Assembly: GCA_963281255.1 (NCBI GenBank)
Contig: OY725491.1
Location: forward strand, 868,001 to 932,000
Length of the DNA: 64,000 nt
Source: Aphrocallistes beatrix
Taxonomy: Eukaryota > Porifera > Hexactinellida > Sceptrulophora > Aphrocallistidae
Direction: 5' to 3'
Of the stretch, positions 10,042 through 64,000 are shown in pieces; the first letter of the stretch is position 1, and each line of letters opens with the position of its first letter. A program made the translations under genes and the position numbers. The notes below the pieces were generated by a model. That model saw only the letters and a program-made list of their open reading frames with translations. It was not told where the DNA came from and ran no database searches.

Positions 10042-11293
10042 TTTCAGTTGGGAGGTCCCCCCCATTTCTATTAAATTTTGGATCCCATTTTGGGGGCCCC
10101 TTCAAATTGGGGGGCACCCCCCCCAATTTTGATTATTATCATCCTCGATTTGGGGGGGCTCCCCCAAATTTTGGGGGTACCCCTCAATTATTTCTATTTT
10201 AGCAGTCTATATAGGGGAGTGCCCTCCAAAATTGGGGGGATCCCCCAAATTAACATTTAGATTTCTGTCTAGGAGGACACCCCAAATTTAGGTGAGTCCC
10301 CACGATTTTATCATTAATCATATTTTAATTTGGGTGCGGTCCCCTCATTTATAATTTTATGAAAAGTATTATCCATTTGTTTCTACTACTACTAATGTTT
10401 TGTAATTAATGTTTACTATTTAATGTTGATATAACCTGACAATTTATTATTGAATTGTATTTCAGAGCCGTAAGAGCTGTTTGACCGAGGTCAGCCCATT
10501 GGAAACCGCCCCTGCTATCCCCGTCCGCTGCGAATAGTTTTAGACGATTTAGAAAGGTCACTATTCTGAAAGGTGCAATGCCTAACGGCTTCTACGCCAT
10601 ACCTGGTCCGGCCCCGACCTGTTGTGTAAAGGAGCGGCCAGTTATGGTATCCACAATTCCTCCCCTTTTACTAGTTAAGGCGTGACAGGTCGATTCAAAG
10701 GTGGTGTTATAACAAGAAACATTGAGAATACCAAAATACTGAGATTGTGCACCTTTTAATTTGGGTTTTATACTCTAATCGAAAGTGTTAATTGAACTCA
10801 TATGAAAACTTGAAAAGAAGAAAATCGTGCTGTGCTTTCAAGGGATTATTATCACACAGCTACAATTTGATGTCATTACGAACTACGCATTTAGTATTCA
10901 TGACCTAACATCTGGATACCAGCAAGTACTGCACTTGCACATACTTCTATACTACGTGCTATCATCTGTAGCACTCGCAGTGTGTGTTAGTATTTTATTA
11001 GTAAACTATTCGCAGCGGACGAGGATAGCAGGGGCGGTTTCATAAATGGGGGGTCCCCTAGACAGAAATCTAAATGTTAATTTGGGGGGCTACCCCCTCA
11101 ATTTTGGAGGGCACCCCCCATATAGACTGCTAAAATAGAAATAATTGGGGGGTACCTCTAAATTTGGGGGAGCCCCCCAAATCGAGGATAATAATAATAA
11201 TCAAAATTGGGGGGGTCCCCCACAATTTGAAGGGGCCCCCCAAAATGGGATCCAAAATTTGATAGAAACGGGGGGCCCCCCCAACTGAAACCC
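10042..11293. mobile_element. Large inverted-repeat element with G/C-homopolymer arms
   Basis: Arms of about 240-250 bp (10042-10285 and 11045-11293) are inverted copies rich in runs of G and C (for example GGGTTTCAGTTGGG at the left tip and CCCAACTGAAACCC at the right), with TA at each border. A second inverted pair lies inside: GCCCCTGCTATCC...CCGCTGCGAATAG (about 10497-10538) against 11001-11041. The unique core of about 460 bp has no recognisable transposase; a 72-codon hydrophobic ORF (10827-11045) crosses into the inner repeat and may be chance. Confidence 0.78.
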
Positions 11294-11309
11294 TACAGAC
11301 GCAACATAC

Positions 11310-11756
11310 AGTAGACACTGACTCCTATAAATATAAGTATAATTATGTCAATTATGAAGTAAAGTGATTCACACCAGGTACATAAATGATTTCCATTGTA
11401 ATCTGTGGTGAATTCTGAACCATTCACAATGAAACTAATGAAGGAGGAATTATCCCTGATCTTATTTTCCCCATCCACTTATGTATTCTTTATTACAATT
11501 TACTTGAACTTTTTGTAATCGATATATAATGATTCCATGTTTACACACTGCAGTATACAGTCGGCATGCTTAATATGACTCATTATAGGTTTTTATCCAA
11601 TCACATGCATTCAATATTGAAAGCAAATAGGCTTGCTGGTAATCAAAAAGTGTATAAAAGTAATTTTAAAAAATAAATTGGCAAATATAAACATTTATAA
11701 TTTGCAATAACGCTAAATATGATAAACCTCAATCCATACTTTGGACTGTCTACTTC
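11310..11756. other. Gene-free stretch upstream of the 11757 gene
   Basis: AT-rich, no clear exon. If the gene at 11757 once had a first transmembrane helix like its paralogue at 29534-30673, it should lie here, but I see no matching sequence. Confidence 0.45.
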
Positions 11757-12731
11757 GTGAAGAGAATTATCCATTTCACCAAATTGTACCGCGAGTGTAT
11801 TCGAAAGGCGCAATTTAATCCTTTCATGAACTTTTCAGAAGCAGCACGTCATCATAAATCAGAGATAATTAAATATATTTTTTTGTTACTGGTAAATATT
11901 GCTGAATTTGGTTCAATTACAATATACTCATTCGGTAGCGTAACTGCGAATAATTTCAACACATATGAACATATCTATTCACCTAACAGGGCATCGCTAC
12001 ACAACTGCAGTAAGAAATTGGTTGGTACTCAAATTTTTGGTCTTCGTTTTATGTATGAAAATCCAATTAATTCCATATTAGTCACCATGGGACAGGTAGG
12101 GATTATGACGTCACTAGCTTTAGGGATTTGCTTGATGAAATACCTTCACGAAATCATGCATAACATTGAGGCTAACCCGTATCCATACATCAGACGTTTA
12201 CTCCTAATTACCGGTCTGGTGGCATTATGTCTTATGATAACGGGTACTGTTCCACAGCTTATGATAGTCCACTACTTAACTGAGCCTATAGTGCAATTGG
12301 TATACATAATCATGTGGATTAAACAGGCGAGGATATTCCATATAACATTGAAGTGGAGAACAGTGGAGTTTCAAGTACGAGGTAGACATCAACGATTGGT
12401 CAGAAGATCGAAAGTTAATTCTCATCAGTTTGCACTGATCATGTGCTGTGTTGGCGTGGCCTACGCATGCTTTATTCTTGGAGAATGTATAGAGCAATAC
12501 TTTTCGCTTTTTGCATTAACTCTTTACTATGGACCATGTATGTTCCACTATCTTTACGGAACCCCAAACTTCCAGCGACTGTTAACAACTCAACAACAGA
12601 CTGAACAATCTCTTTCCATTTCTATTTTTCTTGTAGCATTAATTAAGGGGTTTAGAAGAAAGGAATATTATGCTGCTGTTTGCAATAGTTTAATTTTGAT
12701 AATATACTTATTACTGTTTTCATTTACATAA
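11757..12731 (+). CDS. Second-family seven-helix-type membrane protein, probably 5'-truncated
   Basis: The open frame runs from before 11757; the first in-frame ATG is at about 11826 (MNFSEAARHHKSEIIKYIFL), giving about 301 aa. Compared with its paralogue at 29534-30673 it lacks the first helix and begins in what would be the first inner loop. Shared features: EIxKYIxLLxxNxAE entering helix 2, an external Cys/sequon loop (LHNCSKK), and basic loops before helices 4 and 6 (WRTVEFQVRGRHQRLVRRSK). Six hydrophobic helices remain, the last IYLLLFSFT at the C-terminus. It lacks the C-terminal tail of the paralogue. It may be a pseudogene or have a missed 5' exon. Confidence 0.6.
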   Translation: MKRIIHFTKLYRECIRKAQFNPFMNFSEAARHHKSEIIKYIFLLLVNIAEFGSITIYSFGSVTANNFNTYEHIYSPNRASLHNCSKKLVGTQIFGLRFMYENPINSILVTMGQVGIMTSLALGICLMKYLHEIMHNIEANPYPYIRRLLLITGLVALCLMITGTVPQLMIVHYLTEPIVQLVYIIMWIKQARIFHITLKWRTVEFQVRGRHQRLVRRSKVNSHQFALIMCCVGVAYACFILGECIEQYFSLFALTLYYGPCMFHYLYGTPNFQRLLTTQQQTEQSLSISIFLVALIKGFRRKEYYAAVCNSLILIIYLLLFSFT

Positions 12732-13104
12732 AATGATCTATTTGTGGAGATTAAAAGTGAATAAATATTCGAATTCTAAGCAGATATTTAACAACAAAGT
12801 TATCACAAGGATGGAAGTTGTTGAGTTGTACTGACAATTTAGTTGAATAAATTTCTAAGGATAACTACTACAATAGAGACATTAGATTAGTGATTACAAT
12901 TCAAATTAACTTACTTTTCTCTGAAGTTGTATGACTCAAAAATTGTATTTATTGAATTCTTTTGGAAACACGACCATCTTAGTGAACTCTTCAGAATCGA
13001 AATGTTAGCATTCTAGTCTTACATACTTGAACGAATTAGTATTAATAGAAGTGGATTGTACAAAACCAGATAAATATTCAGATTTATTCATAAAAAAAGC
13101 TCAA

Positions 13105-14226
13105 ATGACAAAAATATTAGAGATCTCCCTGCATACCATTGTACCATTCTTGTTTCTAATCACATTTCTTGCTGTCACTCTACCTGTGTTGATCTACTTT
13201 CTGTATCAGAAGTATCAGGTTAGAATACAAATTAAGAATGTTCCTTACTCAACCATATTCAGTATCGACTTAGATAAAGTGAAGAAGAATCTGGAGATAA
13301 AATCCATGGTGTATAATTTCGTTATTGCATTAGCATTGATTTAAACTGTAACGATAGCTTTTTTGGGAATTGACTTTCTAGCGATGATTGAAACGAATTC
13401 ATTTACTAACATAAATGTGAATGTACTTGAAAATACATTTCACAAAAGTCGATTCATTCAGATTTTAAGTAACTTATCAGAAATTGCACTGAGTTTAATA
13501 TTGCCCGTACTCTGTCTATTTTTAATCGTGTTGAGGAGGGTATTCATCAATTTACCATACAAACTATGGGTGAGGAGATACAGTGTGTATATCTTAGTTC
13601 GAGGGATATCCATGTTAATATTGTATTCGTTTTCGAAGACATTGAACATTGGAATGATATTACATTTTGAATTGGCTTTATTCGATACTCGTGTGTACAT
13701 TTCTTCTTCTCGTGCTTTCTATGTCTTGTTGAAAGGAAGAAGAGATGAAGCTCTTTACCATTCTTCTCGAAGCGATTATTTGGAGAAAAAGAAAATCGCT
13801 AATCAATTCTACTGCACAAAGATCTCCACTTTTTTGATGTTATTTGTAACATTACTGTGCTACACATCTGATTCTGTCTATGCTGTGATCAGTATACTTT
13901 ATGAACCCAGTTTCCTTCAATCTCTGTCCTTTGGATATTTTCCTAAATTATTCCTTCCTTGGAATACACTTGCATACAAAATACAAAATATAAGTACAAT
14001 CATAACGGGAGTATCTGCTTGTATTTTGGCGCTATATACATTATTCGCATATTTACTTGTCTCGGTGGGTATTTTGGTTAAATTATACATTAAAAGAAGG
14101 AAATTCAATCACGTAAATGATTGGCTCACTCAACCTCTGATGGATAGTTACAGGTGTCACCTCGAGGAGAGAACTCAACAACGACCTCCTTTCATCCAGG
14201 CGTTCAGATCTGGACTTGTCTACTGA
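13105..14226 (+). pseudogene. RPPFIQA-family copy 6, single in-frame stop
   Basis: Begins MTKILEISLHTIVPF and is collinear with copies 3 and 7 through to the tail QQRPPFIQAFRSGLVY. A TAA at 13342-13344 interrupts helix 2 at ALALI*TVTIA, where relatives have Glu (LIEIIT). GAA to TAA is a one-base change. The rest of the frame is undisturbed, so the lesion is recent, or the codon is read through or polymorphic. The upstream spacer (12730-12960) is duplicated at 6970-7190. Confidence 0.85.
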
Positions 14227-14923
14227 CAATTAAGCTACTAACATGCTGTTGATTGATATGTTTATTATTTATTTTTATAGTTGGATATTTATCAATGTTG
14301 TGTTGTTTTCTTTGCTGTAGTGTTGTTAAATTGAATAACCAAGGTATTCCGATTTGAGATATGAGGTTGTGTTTTAAAATATACAAATGCAATGCAAGGT
14401 TATGAGGGAGAGTGGGTACTCAGTATGTTTTAAGTCTGGAGTAGTGCTTTCATTTGTTTGCGTTTACAATTCCTAGGTTATTAATCCACCTGTTCTTATC
14501 TTAAGTCCCTAAATACTGTGATGACTATATCCTTAATGTTATATCATATCACCAGCATGAGTCATATACAATAAAAGGTACGATAGAGTTCAGATTACAT
14601 TTCCTTATCTCTATATTAATACATAGTGCAATATTAATATTGAAGCACATGATAGGTGCATTACGATGCTAAAATGCATAAAAAGTAAATGAAGTGAGAT
14701 CATAGAAATTTATTTTCACTGTCCTTGTCCCTAAAGAAACTTTCTGGATGTCGTGCTTGGAAAGTACGCTACCACAACAGGAGAATTTAACTCTGGATAA
14801 ACACATGCAAATGTTCGCAATATACAATTATTCACAGAATAAACATATATAAATAGAAATATATGACAATAGATTATGAAGACTAATACTTGCTTTATTT
14901 TCTTTATGAAAAGGAATTCTAAA
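14227..14923. promoter_or_regulatory. Spacer and 5' flank of copy 7
   Basis: No gene. The segment 14708-14815 (TATTTTCACTGTCCTTGTCC ... AACTCTGGATAAACACATGC) is conserved upstream of copy 3 at 7197-7268, apart from a roughly 28-bp indel. Conservation in a fixed place about 110-190 bp before each start suggests it was duplicated with the gene and may hold the promoter. Confidence 0.5.
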
Positions 14924-16048
14924 ATGTCGTTGAGTATAACAAATTACAGCGATGATGTGATCATAGTGATAGTAGCTCTGGTTTTAATCATTGCAGTCAC
15001 TCTACCTGTGTTGATCTACTTCCTGTATCAGAAATATCAAATTGGAATTCAGATCAGAAATGTTCCTTACTCAACCATATTCAGTATCGACTTAGATAAA
15101 GTGAAGAAGAATCTGGAGGTACAATCCATGGTGTATAATTTCCTTATTGTAATAATGCTGATTGAGATTATAACGAATGTTTTTACCGGAATTGGAGTGA
15201 TAGGACATTCAGAGAATGTGGCATTCACTTACAGAAATCGCACAGAATTTATCACAGTTGAACGAAACAGATACCTTCATTATATAGGTAACTTGTCTGA
15301 GATCACAATAGGTTTAGTATTTCCCATACTCTGTCTATTCCTAATCGTATTAAGAAGAGCTTTCATTAATTTACCATACAAGAAATGGGTGAGGAAGTAC
15401 AGCGTGTATATCTTAATTAGAGTAATTGTCATGTTGATATTATTTTGGTTTAATGCAACATTCATCATTGGAGTGTTTGTACAATTATTGTTAGCAATAT
15501 TTGATTATTGTGTGTACATTTCTTCTTCTCGTGCTTTCTATATCTTATTGAAAGGAAGAAGAGATGAAGCATTTTACCACTTTTCTCGAAAGGATTATTT
15601 GGAGAAGAAGAGAATCGCTAATCAATTCTTTTATACTCAAGTCTCGACTCACTTTCTCGGATTTTTGTTATTACTGTTTGACATCTTCTTTTTCTCCGCT
15701 ACCACATTCCACACTTTTTCTCATCCCAATTTCTTTGAAATTATGACGTTCGGCTATTTTCCGAAATTCCCATCTCTTTGGTATGCGTTTGCATTTAAAA
15801 TTGGTAGCATATTTGGACGAATAAGAACAGTATTTGTTTGTCTGATAGAGTTATATATATTTTTCGCATATTGTTTTGTTTCAATAAGTATTTTGGTAAA
15901 ACTATTCATTCGAAGGAAGAAGTTCAATCACGTGAATGATTGGCTAACTCGCCCTCTGATGGAAAAGTACCGCTCTAGCCTGGAGAAGAGAAGAACTCAG
16001 CAAAGACCTCCTTTCATTCAGGCGTTTAGATCTGGTATTGTTTACTGA
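14924..16048 (+). CDS. RPPFIQA-family seven-helix membrane protein, copy 7 (intact)
   Basis: 374 aa from MSLSITNYSDDV; an in-frame upstream ATG at 14876 exists, but MSLS aligns with the MSLT start of copy 3 and is preferred. Same helix pattern and same inner motifs as copy 3 (YQKYQIGIQIRNVPYSTIF; LLKGRRDEAFYHFSRKDYLE), ending RRTQQRPPFIQAFRSGIVY. Divergence from copy 3 is concentrated in the external loops and helix 6-7 region. The 3' flank to about 16180 also matches copy 3. Confidence 0.87.
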   Translation: MSLSITNYSDDVIIVIVALVLIIAVTLPVLIYFLYQKYQIGIQIRNVPYSTIFSIDLDKVKKNLEVQSMVYNFLIVIMLIEIITNVFTGIGVIGHSENVAFTYRNRTEFITVERNRYLHYIGNLSEITIGLVFPILCLFLIVLRRAFINLPYKKWVRKYSVYILIRVIVMLILFWFNATFIIGVFVQLLLAIFDYCVYISSSRAFYILLKGRRDEAFYHFSRKDYLEKKRIANQFFYTQVSTHFLGFLLLLFDIFFFSATTFHTFSHPNFFEIMTFGYFPKFPSLWYAFAFKIGSIFGRIRTVFVCLIELYIFFAYCFVSISILVKLFIRRKKFNHVNDWLTRPLMEKYRSSLEKRRTQQRPPFIQAFRSGIVY

Positions 16049-16549
16049 AAACTAAACCACAAAATTGGGCTGTGGTTGTTATGTTTTATTTTAGTTTTGT
16101 AATTGGAAGTTAAGGTCTCTCCATTGATAAGTTTGTATATTCTTCAGTTCTGTAATCTGTGTATTTCCATTAATTTAATGCTTCAATAATGTTCATTGTA
16201 AAACTAGTTGTGAAACATTTTGCTTTACTCTCTATTCAAGTCTTAATGTGAATTCATCATTATAATTGTAGTCATGTAACTGAAGCACTGTTGTTATAAC
16301 AATTATGAAATTAACTCTACTATAATTCATAATGAAACTCATGATAATATCAACCAAATCTTAGGCAATCAAATTATATTTACATCCTAGTATTTTACCT
16401 CTAGTAGAGTTATTTTGAGGTTAAAATTCGCTGAGAGAGGAAAAATGTGTTCTATAATAGGAAACTGACTTATCCTGACCATAATTATCAGATTTATATC
16501 CTTATCCTGACCATAATGATCAGATCACTAACCCGAATCTCCTCAATGT
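16049..16549. other. Gene-free spacer
   Basis: Its first 130 bp and the piece near 16310-16360 (ATAATTCATAATGAAACTCA) match the 3' flank of copy 3 at 8506-8705, so it is part of the duplicated unit. The rest shows nothing. Confidence 0.5.
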
Positions 16550-16557
16550 ATTATGGC

Positions 16558-16686
16558 CAGGGTTGCCGTGGGAATGGGAATGATTTTTTTCCCCGTGGGG
16601 ATTCGCATAGGATTCCTATGGGGATTCCCACAGGAATTCTATGGGAATGGAATGGGAATTGAAATTTCATTCCCACAGCAACCCTG
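16558..16686. mobile_element. Short hAT-type MITE with perfect target duplication
   Basis: 129 bp, ends CAGGGTTGCCGTGGGAATG and CATTCCCACAGCAACCCTG, interior of GGGATTC/GGAAT repeats that can fold back. Exact 8-bp target duplication ATTATGGC at 16550-16557 and 16687-16694. Non-coding. Confidence 0.92.
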
Positions 16687-16694
16687 ATTATGGC

Positions 16695-17628
16695 AGATGT
16701 AAGGATTATTTATGGGACAGGACATCTTCAATCACATCAACAGAGATACTGATGTGACTGAAGATATCCTGATAGACTCTCTCCATCTCTTGCTCGCTTG
16801 TAGGGATAAATTTGAGTGATAAATTAGGGATAAAATATACCTATTCACTATTAATTAAACCAATTTTCGCTGAATTCAGAGTGTAGAAATACGTGAAATA
16901 CAGTTCTAGATATTTGAGAGAATTGACGGTACCAGATCGTATTGTAAACTTGCCCCATCAAAAGTGCTAACATTTGGTTTCATCTATGGACACTGTAAAC
17001 GTGAAAATAACAAGAACCCGAAAATTGGGATTAAATTTTCAAAAGTTGTTCCAACCTTCTGAACTGAAGGAGAATGTTCTTCCACATCAACAGGAAGAAT
17101 TGAAGGACAATTTTTGGTACATCTGAATATTCTCATCAAGATTTACCTATTTTAGGTTAACACGTTGTAACTCATGATTCTTTGGTATCCATTGTCCAAA
17201 ATTTAAGTAGGTGAACAACCCTTTTATCAGGGGGGCGTTAGAGGGAGGCAACTGCCCCCCTCCGGGGGGGAGGGGGGTAAATCTACTCAGGGAGGCGTGG
17301 GGGGGAGCATGGGGGCAGAAATTTGTAAATTTGTTCATATTTGTCATTATTGCTAATCCATGGACTTGATAAGTAACACCCGCTTGTCAGATATCGGAGT
17401 CCTCATGTCAATACCGAGATGAGGTGTGCCTTAGAAAGGGAGACGATAATCAGCTGTTTCGCCGAGTTCGTACCGCATACATACAACTATAGGATTAGTA
17501 AACAGAAAATTATTCAACGTTTATGTCATTAGTAATTTCACCGTTGCCACTGAATTTATATTACATGATCTTTACAATTGTGAGGTCCGCCGCACCTGCT
17601 TATTATAGCCTAGAATCACATTCCGGTA
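16695..17628. other. Gene-free stretch
   Basis: Nothing coding on either strand. A G/C-homopolymer patch at 17228-17315 (runs of C then G) resembles the arms of the 10042 element in composition but not in sequence. Confidence 0.4.
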
Positions 17629-17830
17629 CAGTCGAAACCGGGTTTTTTTGACACTGGGTTTTTTTGACATATTTTGCTGCATATTGTTTTTTTCATGTTT
17701 CTACTATAGAATTTCCATCGGGTTTTTTTGACACTGGGTTTATTTGACAATCGGTATTTTTTGACAATTGTTGGTGTAAAAATCTGAGTTTTATGTACAG
17801 TTGACACCGTGTTTTTTGACACCCAATTTT
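17629..17830. mobile_element. CAGTCGAAACCG MITE remnant
   Basis: TA then CAGTCGAAACCGGG at the left; the interior has four direct repeats of (G)GGTTTTTTTGACA (17640-17825) and a second CAGTTGACACCG start near 17799. No clean right end, so the boundary is approximate. Confidence 0.45.
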
Positions 17831-18069
17831 CAGCAATTAGTTCATGACATCCATAACAAAACAGAAACGTCTGATACTGACGGAAAGGCACGAGATAGTC
17901 CTGCGTCTCGACAAGGGTCACGGGAGTTTACCCAAACCTGAACATTATTTTAGTAAGAACAATTCCTGTGTCATTTTGACACTACTTTATCCTTATTATT
18001 AATAATAGTATATCCATATATGTATTCTATAGCATATTATGAGGTATTTCTGTTTGCTTCAATTTTCCT

Positions 18070-18157
18070 GGACATACCTAATTTATGGAATGGAACGGAA
18101 CGGTTCCAGAATTTTAAATGCCTATTTTACGGAATATTCCGTAAATTAGCTATGTCC
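18070..18157. repeat. Small hairpin repeat with TAATTTACGGAAT-type arms
   Basis: GGACATACCTAATTTATGGAAT is answered by ATTCCGTAAATTAGCTATGTCC. The arms share CTAATTTACGG with the perfect hairpin at 19901-19946, suggesting one foldback family. Confidence 0.6.
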
Positions 18158-18159
18158 AT

Positions 18160-18841
18160 TTTCTTTGTTCCATTCTTAACTCTTAGCAATACTAACGAAT
18201 AAAAGGTTGCTTATGAATGGACAGTCCCATCCACTCCGTACTAAGTACAAACTGAATGGAGGACAGCACTTGAATGCGAAGAAGCAAGAAGAAAAGGTAA
18301 AGTTTATTTTTACGTGTAACACCTTCAACAGTCCTAATAAACTCGACTAAGAGAGAGCGTACATATAGGAGTACTGCAGTTAGCGTCATCGTGACCTTAT
18401 GGCCATATCTTCCCCTCTCACCATCACGTAGTTGAACTGAGACTTTTTTATATTTTGATCAGAAAAAAGTGTCGAATTTTGACCTGAAATGTGGAACTTC
18501 TATTAATTAGTATTAGAATTCCACATTTCTAATCAAAGACTAGTTTTCTGATCAAAATAGTGTCACTTTTGGACCATTTTCAGAGCTACAATTAGGAAAA
18601 ATATAAAATGATAGAACCAGGAACTAAACATTAAATTGAATCGGCAATAAGGGAGAGTCACCTGTAGATCCCTGGAAAAATTGGAAAAACCCTGGTTTTT
18701 ATGAAGTCAGTTGGGCGATAATCTTCTCCCCCAATCCTCCCCCGAGTTAGTTTGTACGTGTACTTAATAGTTTTTAAAAAATATATTTATTTTGATGTAT
18801 AATAATTCCCGCTGTAACTTCCAAGTTAAGATTTAATAATA
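18160..18841. other. Gene-free stretch upstream of the dynein gene
   Basis: AT-rich; includes a fold near 18440-18570 (TTTGATCAGAAAA and its inverse). No exon recognised. Confidence 0.4.
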
Positions 18842-18998
18842 CAGTGGAATTCGCTTATTAGCAACTCGAGTTTTGCTCATAAATGGTTGCTAATACGCGA
18901 AGTTGCTAATAAGGGAACAGAATTAACACAAAATTTTCACTAGGGACCTGAAGATTGGTTGCTAATAGAGCAATATTGCTAATAAGTGAATTCCACTG
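18842..18998. mobile_element. CAGTGGAATTCGCTTATTAG MITE
   Basis: Inverted ends CAGTGGAATTCGCTTATTAG and CTAATAAGTGAATTCCACTG, TA on both sides; the interior repeats TTGCTAATA. It ends 46 bp before the proposed dynein start codon and so would lie in the promoter or 5' untranslated region. Confidence 0.85.
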
Positions 18999-19044
18999 TA
19001 GCTTTTGAATCTGAATTAAGACAGAACTGTCCGTGTAGAGTGAG

Positions 19045-64000
<44,956 letters not shown>

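Noticed and set aside
10827..11045. 72-codon hydrophobic ORF, considered as a missing first helix of the 11757 gene
   Set aside because: It runs into the inner inverted repeat of the 10042 element and shows no similarity to helix 1 of the paralogue at 29534-30673.
17147..17347. Pro-rich minus-strand ORF
   Set aside because: Comes from G/C homopolymer runs; no domain, no relatives in the window.

Overview
The window is nuclear DNA of an animal with motile cilia. It is AT-rich, has conventional GT-AG introns and is crowded with short inverted-repeat transposons. A sponge is the best guess, perhaps a glass sponge: there are intronless coiled-coil/NHL genes, a DAPP1-like SH2-PH adaptor, and a lineage-specific cluster of seven-helix membrane proteins with no counterpart I recognise. 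The species is inference.

Backbone gene. An axonemal inner-arm dynein heavy chain of the DNAH7/DNAH3/DNAH12 kind runs on the + strand from about 19045 past the right edge. I could place 30 exons with matching reading phases, about 2,075 residues: tail, linker, AAA1, AAA2 and the start of AAA3. About the second half of the protein lies outside the window.

Membrane-protein cluster. From 528 to 36809 there are fourteen copies or fragments of one family, called here the RPPFIQA family after its C-terminal motif. Seven are intact (about 367-383 aa) and seven are broken. Hydropathy and charge predict seven membrane helices with the N-terminus outside. Two further genes (11757-12731 and 29534-30673) form a second, possibly related seven-helix family. 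The cluster flanks dynein exons 1-4, and half of it lies inside the 14.7 kb dynein intron 4 (22936-37653), on both strands.

Other nested genes. Four more intronless genes sit inside dynein introns: coiled-coil/NHL propeller proteins at 41754-42947 (-), 48675-49976 (-) and 57446-58681 (+), and an SH2-PH adaptor at 60551-61453 (+). The adaptor's intron begins with a GC donor.

Repeats. Much of the rest is DNA-transposon debris: a hAT relic inside a MULE relic that truncates a family gene (2490-4362); TA-flanked CAGT-ended MITEs of pogo/Tigger type, several nested in one another; hAT-type MITEs with 8-bp target duplications; several large inverted repeats; a 19-bp palindromic minisatellite; and long (GTT)n and (ATCC)n arrays. 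I saw no rRNA, tRNA or CRISPR.
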